From Oegoconia quadripuncta (Eukaryota > Arthropoda > Insecta > Lepidoptera > Autostichidae), in assembly GCA_949316235.1 (NCBI GenBank), contig OX438759.1:16336618-16400617 (forward strand): DNA of 64,000 bases. The letters are read 5' to 3'. Positions 1-10,699 of the stretch are shown piece by piece. The number at the start of each line of letters is the position of its first letter. The stretch's first letter is position 1. The notes beneath the pieces were generated by a model that did not search any database, had not been told where the DNA came from, and was given only the letters and a program-made list of their open reading frames with translations. The position numbers were made by a program, and so were the translations under genes.

Positions 1-95
1 TTCACTTATCTAATATGTTCTATTTTTCCCTTACGAAAAAAACTCATCCGGTATATATTAACTCGAATTATACATTAGTATAATAATATAATATA
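1..95. repeat. Repeat shared with 35195-35290
   Basis: TTTCCCTTACGAAAAAAACT CATCCGG here corresponds to CTTGTGGTAAAAAAACTCAT CCGG at 35240-35265, with a similar TTCACTTAT lead-in. Unclassified. Confidence 0.4.
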
Positions 96-99
96 CAAT

Positions 100-240
100 G
101 TGTAACAAAATACCCCCGCGGGAATAAATGCTCTCATTCATCACAGAAACTGAAACCTATATCTAGCAGGATTCGAATACGCAACCGTGTCGGTTCCAGA
201 AACAGGGTTCCTACCTACTAGACCATTCGGCATAATACAG
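100..240 (-). mobile_element. SINE head fragment, tRNA-like
   Basis: In reverse, TGCCGAATGGTCTAGTAGGT (A box) and GGTTGCGTATTCGAATCCTG (B box). The body (TTCTGTGATGAATGAGAGC in reverse) differs from SINE-A, so a separate subfamily. Not a working tRNA gene: the arms do not pair well. Confidence 0.55.
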
Positions 241-529
241 GCTGCTCGTCTTTGCTTACCTTTTTCAGAGCTACGAGTATGCGTATTCACTGTTCATTTT
301 TTCACTTTTGTCGGGCATTGTTTTTCATAGCTTGATTGATTGGTTCGTGCAGCGATTTATGGCAGAATTTCTCTTGTATATCCACGTTTTAAGCTTGATT
401 GTTTCTGAATGAATTATAAACAATGCTCCATGTAGTTCCTGATCGAAAAAAAATTTACCAACGAGTCTTTGGTATAAGCGGTTAAAAAAAATTAAAACCT
501 TACCTTATCTAACTTATATTATAAATGCG

Positions 530-685
530 AAAGTGTAGATGTTTGTTTGTTGCTCAATCACCGCGAAACGGATGAACGGATTTGGATTAAATTTGGTGTA
601 TAGTTAGAATATACCCTGGGTTAAGACATTTTTTAAAATTTTTTTTTTATTAAAAACTGGTTTCGCGTTTGGCCACATAAGACAT
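530..685 (-). repeat. Lepidopteran CCCGCGG...repeat copy, 3' half
   Basis: ATTATAAATGCGAAAGTGTA, TTGTTGCTCAATCACCGCGA and AACGGATGAACGGATTTGGA: the reverse orientation of the repeat at 8520, lacking the CCGCGG end. Confidence 0.55.
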
Positions 686-689
686 AGAT

Positions 690-722
690 ATATTTATCTA
701 TAGACATAGACATAGACATAGG
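690..722. repeat. GACATA microsatellite
   Basis: ATAGACATAGACATAGACAT AGG and a preceding ATCTATAGACATAG: four short hexamer units. Confidence 0.7.
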
Positions 723-759
723 ATATATTCATCGTAATAAAGTGAGTAGTTCCAAGCTA

Positions 760-905
760 GTAGGTTATAAATACGGAAAGAAGAGAAAAGAAACTATTTA
801 TACAGCACATATACAGCAAATTGTTATACAAATAAAATAACAGAACACGATGTGAAGTGTTGCAGCAGCGAAAGGGAAACCAAACCACTCAGCTATAAAT
901 CATGA
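760..905 (-). mobile_element. LINE 3'-UTR-like repeat
   Basis: Shares GCAGCAGCGAAAGGGAAAC, CTCAGCTATA, AATAACAGAACA and AAAGAAACT with 56247-56372 in the same orientation. Read on the minus strand it ends in AATAAATAGTTTC-like sequence, as expected for a LINE 3' UTR. Confidence 0.45.
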
Positions 906-1089
906 ACGTTTTTTTTTTTATTTATATACAGCAATTGCTGAGTTCATAAAAGTACTATTGATAACATTCAGGAATTCCTAAGAAAACTTAGATTATATTA
1001 TGCCGGACTGTAAAGCTTTATTTGTTTCAATAGCTCAGCAATTTTTCCTGGAAAAAATAACCGAATCTGTACACCCTGGGTACAAAATG

Positions 1090-2286
1090 CACCCTGGGCA
1101 AACTTACATTCAACAGTGAACTGTGTAGTCCAGTAAAAATACCTAATTTTTGTGGTGTAAATTCCTACAATCTTGGAAGATCCTGATTTCGTTTATAAAT
1201 ATTGTTGTAAAACCTCTTTTTGTAATCTTACCAAATGTTTTACTGGCTGATATTCTTTTGAAATTAGGTATGTTCGTAGTTCAAAGTTTTTTTTTTTTAC
1301 ATACGTCTTGTCACATGAAATTTTACTAAGTACACAATATGTCTGAATGAAGATAATTTTTATTCTAATTTAATTAGAACCTGCTGTAAAACAACGAGTA
1401 GCACTATTTACTCCTACAAATATTAATACGTGCAGAAACCACATAACTATTATGCGATTAATGCGAATGCGAAAAGTAATATATTATGCGATTTACCAGG
1501 CGGTGTGCCCATAATTTTTTGTCATCAGTAATAGAATAAAAACGTAAAGCTTATTTTAGATATAGCATAAGTATTTAGTTATAAAACTTACAATATTAAA
1601 TTAAAGTTATCACTGAGTTTATTGAGTTGAAGAAGGTGCTAAGATCTCTTTAAACAATTTTATTAAATATTAACGAAGTTATTGATCGATTTTTTTGAAA
1701 ATAGTCACAAGAAGTATATTCTCCCAAGCATTTTAATTCACAGTGGTAATTTTAATCTAATAGTCTATGTTTTATTACTAAATAGCTACACAGCTTAAGC
1801 TGGTTACCGATTTGTTAGACAACAATTTTATTCTATCAGTGACAGGTTCTATCTAGGAGTTAAAAGTGTATCCTTACTGGACTAGTTGCCTGTAGTTGGG
1901 AATACGTGGGATAACAAAACAATTTCAGTCACAAAGCAACCAACTTTCCGACGGCAATTCCTCTGTAAATTTAATAAAAATAATAAAAACTTTAGTAGCA
2001 TATGTATAAACACGTTTACGAAAACTATTTCCGAGATTGCTTTTCCCAACTGAATATGTTCACAAAAAAGACAAACAAGACCTAAGTCCAGGAAACATTT
2101 CTCTTCCTTGAAATTGTAGTGAAATTCAGCATAAAGATACATTGTAATGTTCGAAATGAAACTGTGTGGTTACGTAACAGAGAACATTTTACGTCTGTCA
2201 CATGTAGAACGTGGCATTGAGTTAGGATGATCATATAGGGTATGACTGCATGATTATTATTTTGACATGCTATGATGCCTATACCT
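1090..2286. other. AT-rich intergenic DNA, nothing recognised
   Basis: No gene, SINE or LINE signature seen. An 86-codon minus-strand frame at 1882-2142 is AT-driven and not coding-like. Confidence 0.5.
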
Positions 2287-3195
2287 ATTTATTTATTTAA
2301 CACTTTATTGTATATAAGCATACACGTCAAACAAAACAAAAAAACAGGAGAATATTAAAATATACAAAAGGCGAGCTTATCTCTATAAGAGATCTCTTCC
2401 AGCAAACCTCAGTAAGGAGACAAATAGATGAGGTAACGTAAAAGTAGACAGCGAGTACACTTACAAAAACAGTAGTTATAAACAAACATACTATACATAA
2501 TATAGAGAAAATAACAATCATGTCGATGACATACATACTAAAATTATGGTGTTGTTATAATATAAATAAATATAATTAAATATATAATCTAATATGATAA
2601 AAATAAATACAAAACCTATAAATAAATATGACATATACTTAAACAAATGTACACAAATAATAATAATAATCTATTGAGACAGTTTAAGGTAATGCTCCTT
2701 CAGTCCATTGTCAGCATACCTCCTGTGGTTATAATGATCATTTATTTATTTATCTATAATAGTACAACCACATCACATATATTTATAAAAATTCAGAAAA
2801 TTTGTAGATGTATTTATTTCTAATATAAATGTTACAATTACGGTGTACATAACACTTACCATAATCAAATAATAACATAACCTAATGAATATTGAGATCA
2901 AACGAAAATAATCTGATAGCTACTTAATTGACGAAGTCTGCAGCTTTCGTTTGAAGCTGCTAAACGAGTCTTGGAAGATGTCAATGTCTGGATCACGGGT
3001 TTGGGTGGAATTATACTGATCGAGAATTCTACTCAGGGGGGATTGAAAACCTAGATTAGTTCTAGAAAACGGAGTGTGAAATATTTTACTAATTTTGTGA
3101 GGGACTGCAAGAGATATTTTTTCCAAAAGATGACTCCACTGTATTCGATTGTTAATTAATTTATAAATCATGATGATGATGATGTTATTAGATGA
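2287..3195 (-). pseudogene. LINE 3' end: ORF2 C-terminus plus 3' UTR
   Basis: 3171-2920 (-) encodes an 83-residue tail (RIQWSHLLEKISLAVPHK, RTNLGFQSPLSRILDQYN, FSSFKRKLQ) like the C-terminus of insect LINE reverse transcriptase proteins. The following minus-strand DNA down to about 2287 looks like its 3' UTR: GAGATAAGCTCGCCTTTTG, then GTTTGACGTGTATGCTTAT and ACAATAAAGTG with an AAATAAATAAAT tail. The same UTR occurs on the plus strand at 54875-54980. A GATGAT microsatellite (3170-3195) marks the 5' break. The AT-rich section 2560-2890 may hold another insertion. Confidence 0.55.
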
Positions 3196-3423
3196 TGATT
3201 GGTATGATTACAAAATAGCGGCAATGTTTTTATTGGACCTCTAATATTTGCATGCCTACCTTATGTTTTCTTCTTCTTAGCGAGTCGATGGCAAATAATC
3301 AAATTTAGGACCAGGACCATTATGTATTAAATGCGATACAGTAACAATGTATCTGGAATAAGCTACATTGCCAAATGTAGAGCTTAAATCGATAATGTGA
3401 TTTACCAGTCTGTCTGCCCGCAA

Positions 3424-3570
3424 TGGTGTCGATTCGGATGTACACCAACTAAACTAAAACCAGTTTTGGTGTGGTGCCGTCGCATCGTACTGTTCCAGGG
3501 AGAGAGAGACAGTACTACTCTAAAACTGGTTTTAGTTTAGTTTGGTTGGTGTACATCCGAATCGACACCA
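3424..3570. mobile_element. Palindromic MITE, TGGTGTCGATTCGG ends
   Basis: Terminal inverted repeats of 44-49 bp start TGGTGTCGATTCGGATGTAC and run through ACTAAACTAAAACCAGTTTT. The 50-bp centre contains GTGCCGTCGCATCGTACTG. Non-coding. A second copy is at 35320-35471. No certain target duplication. Confidence 0.8.
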
Positions 3571-4424
3571 ATGACTTAGGAACGATAGTGTGTTCAAGTA
3601 TTGATATATTCAAAACAGTACTACATCGCACTTGTCTGAGGGAGGCTTAAAATATATTCTATTGAACGATTCTATGCTATTTTTGGCAATAGAGAGAGGT
3701 ACGGAATAAGATAAAGACAAGAGCATAGTTTTTTAATAAGATTAATTTAACAATTACCAACTATAAAATACGCCCGTATTGCTACTATTAGTGCAAACCT
3801 CATCTACTGGTAGCTTGTATCTTTACCCTAAGGTTTGCGTGGAAGAGATCGCTGTTAGCGATAAGGCTGCCTTTTTGTGCGATTAATGAAGTACGCTGTA
3901 TTTTTCATGTAGCTTTTGTTAATTGTGCAATAAAGACTATTTGATTGATTGATTGATTAAGAAGCGAAGATATGCCTTACGGAGTTTCGTCTTTTTTGTC
4001 CTACCTTTATAATTAATAGAAACATATAAAAAGATTACACGTATGCTCTCGTACTATATAGCCATAAACAACGTTCTAGTTTAGTCCAGACAATATATTT
4101 TCCTCCCAAATGTCATTCACAACGCATTACCGCTGATTCCAACACATGTCGCTACATTACTTCACTGTTAACGTCGACTACGAATGAATATTAAATTGCT
4201 CCAACATCAATGGCCCGTTCGGCACATGAAGTGCGATGGCAAATGATGCAGGAGACAGCTCGCTCGACGAAATGAGTCGAAAGACACACCTGAGCTAACC
4301 GAGCTTCGTGTTCCCTTTTGTGACGAACAGAAATATGACATTTATAGTAGGTATACTATGTACGGTGTCTAAAATCTATGGAGCATGAACTGAAAGTACA
4401 GTCGACTACACGACCACTATTTTT
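3571..4424. other. Intergenic DNA apart from the LINE end at 3785
   Basis: Besides the LINE 3' end nothing is recognisable. 4150-4320 is less AT-rich but without an ORF. Confidence 0.4.
3785..3960 (+). mobile_element. CR1/Jockey-type LINE 3' end with TGAT tail
   Basis: GGAAGAGATCGCTGTTAGCG, ATAAGGCTGCCTTTTTGTGC and GTGCAATAAAGACTATTTGA followed by (TTGA)n. This is the standard 3' UTR of many insect Jockey/CR1 LINEs, ending in a short TGAT repeat rather than poly-A. Confidence 0.65.
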
Positions 4425-4675
4425 ATTTATGCTCAATGGGTTAGCATTTAACCTCACTCACATCTGATGTTGATTGAAGATGAGGCCGAAGGTGGAAGCC
4501 TACTGACCCGGAAACCTCATCCTATTTGGGGCACTGGCTATTTTTTGTAATAACCGGAACACAACAATGCTATTAACATTGCTGTTTGGCGGCAGATTTA
4601 GATATGATGGTGGTAGATAGGCAGGTGGATATTTAAAATGCCCTTACACCAACCAAATCAAACCACTCTAATAGA
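4425..4675 (-). mobile_element. SINE-B copy without tRNA head
   Basis: Body only: CTCAATGGGTTAGCATTTAA, GATGAGGCCGAAGGTGGAAG, CAATGCTATTAACATTGCTG and TGGCGGCAGATTTAGATATG. Fairly diverged. Confidence 0.7.
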
Positions 4676-5014
4676 AAACTACCAGTGTAAGCTGGCCTTG
4701 CGACGCTATCTGAAATGTGGACTCAGCGAGGCCCGCTGGCTTATACTGGAAGTCTTACGGTCCTCATGCAGCCGGGTTGTATTGGTACCTTAAATACAAA
4801 GAACACAATTAACTCAAAACAAGAAATTATTTAATCCCTGATGAAAAACTTTCAAATTAGAATCGTACATCAATTGAAATCAGAGGTTGAGACCCACCTT
4901 TTAAGTATTTAAGATACTTGTACCAAGGGGTCTCGCTCTTTCTTTTGCTCGAACATACTTTAAAATTGATATATACAAAGTAGAATGTGAACTGAAAATT
5001 TAGAAAAATAATAT

Positions 5015-5278
5015 AAATAAATAAATATCCTTAGAACTACACACAGCACCATCTAGTTCCACAGTAAGCAACTATAGGCTTGTGTTGTGGATAACAGATG
5101 GTTGATATACTACATAAATACATTTTTTTTTGTAAATAAATACTTATTATAAATGAAAACATCCATAACTCGGGTACACATGTCCGTATTCATCATATGC
5201 CCCTAGCCGGATTCGAATCCGCAACCTTTTGGTTTAGTGGTCAGAGTTGCTAACCGCTATACCAAACAGGTCGTCAAA
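5015..5278 (-). mobile_element. SINE-A, tRNA-derived
   Basis: Minus strand: GACGACCTGTTTGGTATAGC (A box), GGTTGCGGATTCGAATCCGG (B box), GGGGCATATG, then the ACTCGGGTACAC-type body, CCATCTGTTATCCACAACAC and CTAGATGGTGCTGTGTGTAG, ending in an (A)TATTTATTTATT-type tail. Confidence 0.8.
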
Positions 5279-5507
5279 TAATAATCATAAGTAAAGTTAA
5301 ATGATAATCATAAGTAAAGCAGTCTCTGCGTAAAAGCAATGAGGCAACAACACGTGATGCCAGAATGCTTCACAACTCTTAAACTATAATAAATAACTGA
5401 AAATCAGTGTTTTGTTCTTTGAATACACTGAGCTGTAACTTGGTCCTGCTGCGTCACACAGTTTTAGTTATTAGTACACATATCCAGCTAGTACTATTTG
5501 TAAGTAA

Positions 5508-5775
5508 ATGACGAGCTGTTTGGTTTAGTGGTTAGAAATTTGACTGCTATACCAAAAGGTTGCCGGTTCAAATCCCGCTAGGGGCATATGTTTGTATGAT
5601 GAATATAGACATGTGTTTCCGATTTATGGATGTTTTTCATTTATGTATTTATTTATTTACAAAAAAAAAATATAGTTGAGTAGTATACCTATCAACCATC
5701 TGGTATCCACAACACAAGCCGATAGGTAGTTGCTTAATGTGGAACTAGATGGCGTTGTGTGTATTTATATGTATA
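5508..5775 (+). mobile_element. SINE-A, opposite orientation to its neighbour
   Basis: GACGAGCTGTTTGGTTTAGT, GGTTGCCGGTTCAAATCCCG, CTAGGGGCATATGTTTGTAT and GGAACTAGATGGCGTTGTGT. It lies 230 bp from the minus-strand copy, so the pair can fold back on itself. Confidence 0.8.
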
Positions 5776-5924
5776 TGTTTTGTATGTATTTGTATTTATT
5801 CGATGGCGTTATCTTTACATGTATGTATATAGATAAAGGATTTATTTGTTACTCCAGTTACACACATATATTTATTTTTAAGCATAATAACAATTGTAGA
5901 TCGATACAATTACAATCGATACAA

Positions 5925-6015
5925 TAGGCGGGCAGGAGAGTAACCCAAATTAGGTAAACGCGCTGACGCCGCGGGGCGCCTCGGCTCGGCTAGAAACAAG
6001 TAACGCAAGAACTCG
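5925..6015. other. GC-rich patch
   Basis: GCGGGCAGGAGAGTAACCC, CGCTGACGCCGCGGGGCGCC and TCGGCTCGGCTAGAAAC between a SINE end and the CCCGCGG repeat fragment. Nothing coding seen. Confidence 0.3.
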
Positions 6016-6079
6016 CGAAAATAACACGACACGAAACACAGTCCAAGACCAAGTTACCAAAGAGTATTTCAAGTGATTG

Positions 6080-6200
6080 GGTTTTGTAATCGTAAACATA
6101 TATACAAAATTTCATCCACATCTGTTAATCCGTTTCACCGTAATTGAGCAACAAACAAATAAACAAACATACAAACTTTCTCATTTTTAACATTTAGTTC
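6080..6200 (+). repeat. Lepidopteran CCCGCGG...repeat copy, 3' half
   Basis: CAAAATTTCATCCACATCTG, GTTTCACCGTAATTGAGCAA and AACATACAAACTTTCTCATT correspond to the last 120 bp of the repeat at 8520. Confidence 0.5.
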
Positions 6201-6738
6201 GATTTTATTAGTTATAAGGTTAAAAATCATCACATTGCCAAACTTTCGTTTGGTAATTGGTAATTTGGTAAATGTTTGACAATGTGATCTTTAATCTTAT
6301 CATAACTGCAACGGCTGATATGATGAGGATGAACAAAGAAATACAGAAGATTAACTTCCATTCAATGTAAACAACATTTATAAAGAAAGCGTCTAAATAT
6401 AGTTGTAATAAATATCACTCAGTTTGAATCGGACAATAAATTCAATAGAAGCAAGAAGGCCAGAAAGCAATTTTCTTCGAACGTTATCGCATAAATTGGT
6501 TCGTCTTCGTATGGAAAAATCTTGTTGAAGGACTTTTCCAATAAAACAGGAATTATTATTATTTTCCCCCATAAGAAGTCTTTTTATAAGAGTTTGGTGA
6601 AATTTTTGAAGATAGAGAATTACGATGATTTGATTTATATAGGGATAAGGAATTTTATCTCCTTTGTGGTAAGACGGAGAAGGTAATCTCAAGATATTAA
6701 AAATGCTAATATTGTGAAACTATCGTTACAATAAAATA

Positions 6739-6980
6739 TTGGTTGGTGGTAGGGCATTTTAAATGTCCGCCTGGCTAGCTACCACCATCTTATCTAAATC
6801 TGCCGCCAAGCAGCAATGTTAATAGCATTGTTGTGTTCCGGTTGTCAGAGATAAGATAGCCAGTCCCCCAAATGTGTTAGGGTTTCCGGGTCAGTACGCT
6901 TCCACCTTCGACCTCGTCTTCACTTAACATCAGGTGTGATTGAGGTCAAGTACGAACCCGTCGTGCATTAAAAAAAATCT
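6739..6980 (+). mobile_element. SINE-B copy, 5'-truncated
   Basis: Starts TTGGTTGGTGGTAGGGCATT, ends CCGTCGTGCATTAAAAAAAA. The tRNA head is missing. Confidence 0.75.
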
Positions 6981-7034
6981 TTTTTAACCGACTTTCACTG
7001 GCCGTGTAGTTATGGGACTGCGAAAATTGGCATA

Positions 7035-7565
7035 AGGAGCGCGAACTCATGCTTGACGACCTAAATTCAGAAACCCGTCTGGTGTTCTCGATCTGATAAC
7101 TTCCGAGCTTTCAAGCGTATTTGCCACTCGTGTTACTGGCTCTATTACTCCCGGTAGCCCTCTGCTACCGCCACGCTCATTGCACCTATTCGCAGTCCGT
7201 GGTGTATACGAAATCAGGAGGCCGAGTTCCCTCGACCTCCTTCCCCATAGGGATGGCACTAGTTATATTTCATTGGCTACACTCCCATTAGCCAAGGGGA
7301 AGTGGGAAACCTCTTTCTTACTTTCACATCCTATTTCTTTCTTTAATTAGTCTGGGGTCCAAGGTAGCAATAGAGTCACGTAGGGCGCCGTCTACCTTCA
7401 GTAGGCGCCGTGTCGAGTACCACTGTCGATCCTAGCTTATAGTAGTTACAGTGGGAGGAGTGTGGAGGGGGGCTTGGCCGTGTAGTTTCTGGCAGAGTAG
7501 AGTTTCTGGACAAACCCGTCTCTCCAGTTGGGTGTCGTGAAAGACGACTAAGGGAACTTACTTTC
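7035..7565 (+). mobile_element. GC-rich LINE 5'-region-like fragment
   Basis: A half-kilobase patch of higher GC containing GTAGGGCGCCGTCTACC with TAGGCGCCGTG (local inverted repeat, 7380-7412) and ending in GGTGTCGTGAAAGACGACTA AGGGA. That last motif marks the 5' part of several lepidopteran LINEs and recurs reversed at 21465-21510 and 47765-47810. It lies just 5' of the RTE fragment at 7595, so both may come from one rearranged element. Confidence 0.4.
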
Positions 7566-7594
7566 GAGCATATTAGTTTATTATTTTATGTATT

Positions 7595-7850
7595 TTTAGC
7601 CAGCCGATTAGCAAGTAGAAGTGGCAGTGGGCAAGGCACATAACTCGAAGAACTGATGCTAGACATTAAAGTTCTCGGCAAGCGCAGCGTAGGACGTCCA
7701 CTCACAAGGTGGACAAACGACCTGATAAAGGTCGCGGGATATCGCTGGATGTAGGCCGAGTTCAACCGTTTGCTCTGGAATTCTATGGAGGAGGCCCATG
7801 TTCAGCGATGGGCGTCCTGGGCTGATGTAATGATGATGACGTCACAAATT
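7595..7850 (+). pseudogene. RTE-type LINE, ORF2 C-terminal fragment
   Basis: Read with frame changes, the sequence gives GRPLTRWTNDLIKVAGYRWM, then RLLWNSMEEAHVQRWASW, and ends in GATGATGATGAC. GRPxTRWxDDLxKVAGxxWM is the C-terminal signature of lepidopteran RTE LINEs (endonuclease-reverse transcriptases). Frameshifted and 5'-truncated. Related fragments are at 29420, 31757 (-) and 38400. Confidence 0.75.
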
Positions 7851-8369
7851 AAAGTAAGGCTACGAAAGCAAACATAAAAGTCATTTTAAATTTTATCTTA
7901 ATTTATAATTGCGTTGGATATTATATTTTGAATTAAGCTAGAGTTTAATGTTTAAGTCGAAGAAATAAAATTACACTTTTGTCACTTATACCGGGTGGAA
8001 AAGGGAAGCCGCGGATACGTAAGTACCGTATATTGTGTTACAAAATTAAAAAAAAAATACTGCATTACACTTTAATTGCATTACACTTTAAAATTTCATC
8101 CGAATTAGCCAATGAATACAATGGGAAGAGGATGAATTGATGTGCTTGATTTCACTATACTATGAGGTTAATATGATCTGCAAAAGTCTCTTTATAACCG
8201 CCGACGAAAAAAGAGGGGCGTCAAAAGTTTGAAGCTTATGTCTTTTTGTGTATTTGCGTGTCTGCCTGTGGCTCCACAACGGCAGAATTTGTTATTTTAA
8301 AGCTAGTAATTCCGTGATGGCTCTAAGTTATGTTTGATGGAAATTAGTTTTGCCGTTATGAAGATATTA

Positions 8370-8445
8370 TTTATTATTAGGAGCCCTTACTGTCCCATTG
8401 CTGGGCAAAGGCCTCCCTCCTCTCTTTCCACTCCTCTCTGTGCCG
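8370..8445 (-). mobile_element. Short RTE-like 3' tail
   Basis: CTGTCCCATTGCTGGGCAAA and GGCCTCCCTCC are, in reverse, GGGAGGCCTTTGCCCAGCAA, the standard lepidopteran RTE/SINE tail. Only ~70 bp. Confidence 0.45.
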
Positions 8446-8519
8446 AAGATATTAGTTTATTAACATGGTTTGTTCATCTGGATTTACAGGATTTCCTAAA
8501 TTTTCAATTTATTGTTAAT

Positions 8520-8745
8520 CATAGCTTTCCGCCCGCGGCTTCGCCTGCATAGAATAACTTTGTAGCGGAAATACTACTCACTTTATCGGGATAAAAAATA
8601 TCCTATGTCTCCTCAATGCAGGGTATATTCTACCCATATACCAAATCTCATTCAAATTGACGGCAATCCGTTTCGGCGTGATTGAGAAACGAACAAACAA
8701 ACAAACATCCAAACTATCGCATTTATAATATTAGTTCTAAATCTA
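8520..8745 (+). repeat. Lepidopteran CCCGCGGCTTCGCC...TTTATAATATTAG repeat
   Basis: TTTCCGCCCGCGGCTTCGCC, CTTTATCGGGATAAAAAATA, TCCTATGTC, TTTCGGCGTGATTGA and CGCATTTATAATATTAGTTC in order. Abundant in Lepidoptera; its class is uncertain to me. Ends immediately before the LINE tail at 8759. Confidence 0.65.
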
Positions 8746-8758
8746 ATCTGATTACAGT

Positions 8759-9050
8759 TTTTTTTTTTTATATGAGAGAACGGCAAAAGAGCTTGCGGGT
8801 CACCTGATGGAAAGCAATCACCGCCGCCCATGGACACACCCGCAACACCAAAAGTGTCACAGATGCGTTGCCGGCCTTTGAGGAAGGTGTAGGCTCGTTT
8901 CTTGAAGGTGCCAATGTCGTACTCGTTCGGGAACACCGCTGCCGGAAGTCCGTTCCACAGGGTTTCACATTCAACTTTTCTATAGAAATGCTGTTTTTTT
9001 TTCGCGATTTCCGAGTTTGTCTCATAGTAAAACTTGTTCAAATTAGTGGT
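8759..9050 (-). pseudogene. LINE ORF2 C-terminal fragment with poly-A tail
   Basis: The minus strand encodes [20 protein letters not shown] then [16 protein letters not shown], the same LINE C-terminus as at 21980. Upstream codons ([13 protein letters not shown]) extend the frame further. The T10 run at 8760 is the reversed poly-A tail. 5'-truncated and non-functional. Confidence 0.75.
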
Positions 9051-9394
9051 CTCAGCTACCGCATAAAATATTTACGCCTAATTTTGTAGCATGTTATTTA
9101 AGTTATATTATCTCTCCATCCACGGCTTTTTTTTTCCACCCGGTGTTTTTTCTTTCATCAACACAAAAATAAAACTCTAGCTAAATTAAAAATTTAAAAC
9201 ATGGCGTGTTCTTTCGATTTCTCTAGACGGGAAAAAAATTTAATTAAGTAGGTAATTAATTCAGGTAACGTCCGACGAAGGTAAGACACTTGTAACTAGC
9301 ACTTAGCGCTTGGAAAATATAACACTATAGACCTTCGTGAAGCGGAAAATGAATGTTGTGAGTATTATAATAATAAAGAAACATCAGATATGAA

Positions 9395-9475
9395 ATTGGG
9401 TGTTTAGAGTGATCCTGCGCTTGCGGGTTCGAAACCCGTTAGGGGTAAATGTGTGTACGAACATTCGTATGTATC
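9395..9475 (+). mobile_element. SINE-A2-like head fragment
   Basis: GCTTGCGGGTTCGAAACCCG (B box) and TTAGGGGTAAATGTGTGTAC; the A box part is degraded. Ends at the LINE 3' end at 9475. Confidence 0.55.
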
Positions 9476-9700
9476 AAAGTCAAAGTCAAAAATGCTTTAT
9501 TTTGTAGGTGAAATAGTCAGATTTTACATTTTAACATTAAAACATATTTCATAGTTATATTGTTCCCATATTATCTAGACTATAGTACCTGTGATTCTCG
9601 GGTAATAGCTGAAAATCAGTGTATTGTTCTTTGAGCAATCTCATACACTGGGCTTTGACTCATTTGTCCTGCTGCAGCACACTTATGCCTTAGTTATATA
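9475..9700 (-). mobile_element. LINE 3' end joined to a CAGTGT-TTGTTCTTTGA repeat
   Basis: CAAAGTCAAAGTCAAAAATG and CTTTATTTTGTAGG are, on the minus strand, the AAATAAAGCATTTTTGACTT end seen in insect LINEs and related to 24640. The segment 9595-9690 (GGTAATAGCTGAAAATCAGT ... GTCCTGCTGCAGCACAC) recurs at 43765-43880 and 5395-5480. Confidence 0.5.
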
Positions 9701-9955
9701 GGTGTATCAGAATCTGATGACAAAATAGGAAATTAAATTGTGGTTTTCTCGACATTTCTAGGCAATATTTTTGTATTTTCAAGAAAACAACACGTAGAAT
9801 GAGATTTGACACAACTCGCACTATGACAAGACAGATGATAGTTTGGTATTGTCATATGAAATTCTTTATTTGTTTTTTATTTTTTATGCCATGAGTTTTT
9901 GGTACATCTTTAGTAGACATATTCTGTAGCTAGTACCGACCTTCTAAGTTTTACA

Positions 9956-10118
9956 CAGGGTGAAATTTAATACGTGTAATTCCTGTTTATGGTAACTCAA
10001 CTCCTGAATACGATACATTTTTTGATCGAATAAGAATATTGTTCCTTGGGCAAAGTTGTACGTAATCAGGTGTGGAATCACCAGTAAACAGGAATTACAC
10101 GAATTCAAATTCACCCTG
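9956..10118. mobile_element. Foldback MITE, CAGGGTGAA(T)TTGAATTCGTGTAATTCC family
   Basis: Ends CAGGGTGAAATTTAATACGT and ACACGAATTCAAATTCACCC are inverted repeats; inside are TTTTTGATCGAATAAGAATA and GTACGTAATCAGG. Other copies: 26386-27053, 27929-28200 and 61813-62209. The left flank 9825-9955 is also shared, reversed, with 28201-28345. Confidence 0.7.
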
Positions 10119-10213
10119 TATAAATATATAATTTAATTACGCCACCAAACTGGTAAAATGAACATTTGAAATTTTTTTTCTTAGGGTACCTAACTCTCCT
10201 ACTCGTAAAAAGA

Positions 10214-10216
<3 letters not shown>

Positions 10217-10251
<35 letters not shown>

Positions 10252-10574
10252 GTATAACGGGTTGGTACTTGACCTCAATCACACCTGATGTTAAGTGAAG
10301 ATGAGGTCGAAGATGGAAGCGTACTGACCCGGAAACCCCAACACATTTGGGGGACTGGCTATCTTATCTCTGACAACCGGAACACGACAATGCTATTAAC
10401 ATTGCTGCTTGGCGGCAGATTTAGATAAGATGGTGGTAGATAGCCAGGCGGACATTTAAAATGCCCTACCACCAACCAAACCGAGTACTTAAACATGTAC
10501 CCCGCTGGGGATCGAACCCGCGACCTCCGAATCGTAAACCCAATGTTGTTTACATTGAGCCACGGAGGCGGTTA
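10217..10574 (-). mobile_element. SINE-B, full length, tRNA-derived
   Basis: Reference copy. Reading the minus strand: head CCTCCGTGGCTCAATGTAAA (A box), GGTCGCGGGTTCGATCCCCA (B box), then the body GTTGGTGGTAGGGCATTTTA, CTGCCGCCAAGCAGCAATGT, GGTTTCCGGGTCAGTACGC, CACTTAACATCAGGTGTGAT, ending in an A31 tail (T run 10217-10247). RNA polymerase III would transcribe it from the internal boxes; it relies on a LINE for movement. Confidence 0.85.
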
Positions 10575-10699
10575 ATATGGTGATGAGACATCGTGTGGGG
10601 TTTCGTTGGATAGATCGCTCCCAAATATTACACATTATCTTGAACAGTTTTTCGATACAGAGTTTAGTTCGATCTCTTTGGTAGAATCGTGCCAAGGAA

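Noticed and set aside
145..235. tRNA-like sequence, also at 5200, 5520, 30655, 31525, 39380, 51050 and 51830
   Set aside because: Considered as tRNA genes. Each is followed by the same SINE body and the acceptor stems do not pair, so they are SINE heads.
5020..5780. Possible CRISPR-like or tandem array
   Set aside because: The repeats are two SINE copies in opposite orientation plus a 20-bp duplicate; no regular spacing.
6393..6692. 99-codon minus-strand ORF
   Set aside because: AT-driven composition, no domain, no splice signals or neighbours supporting a gene.
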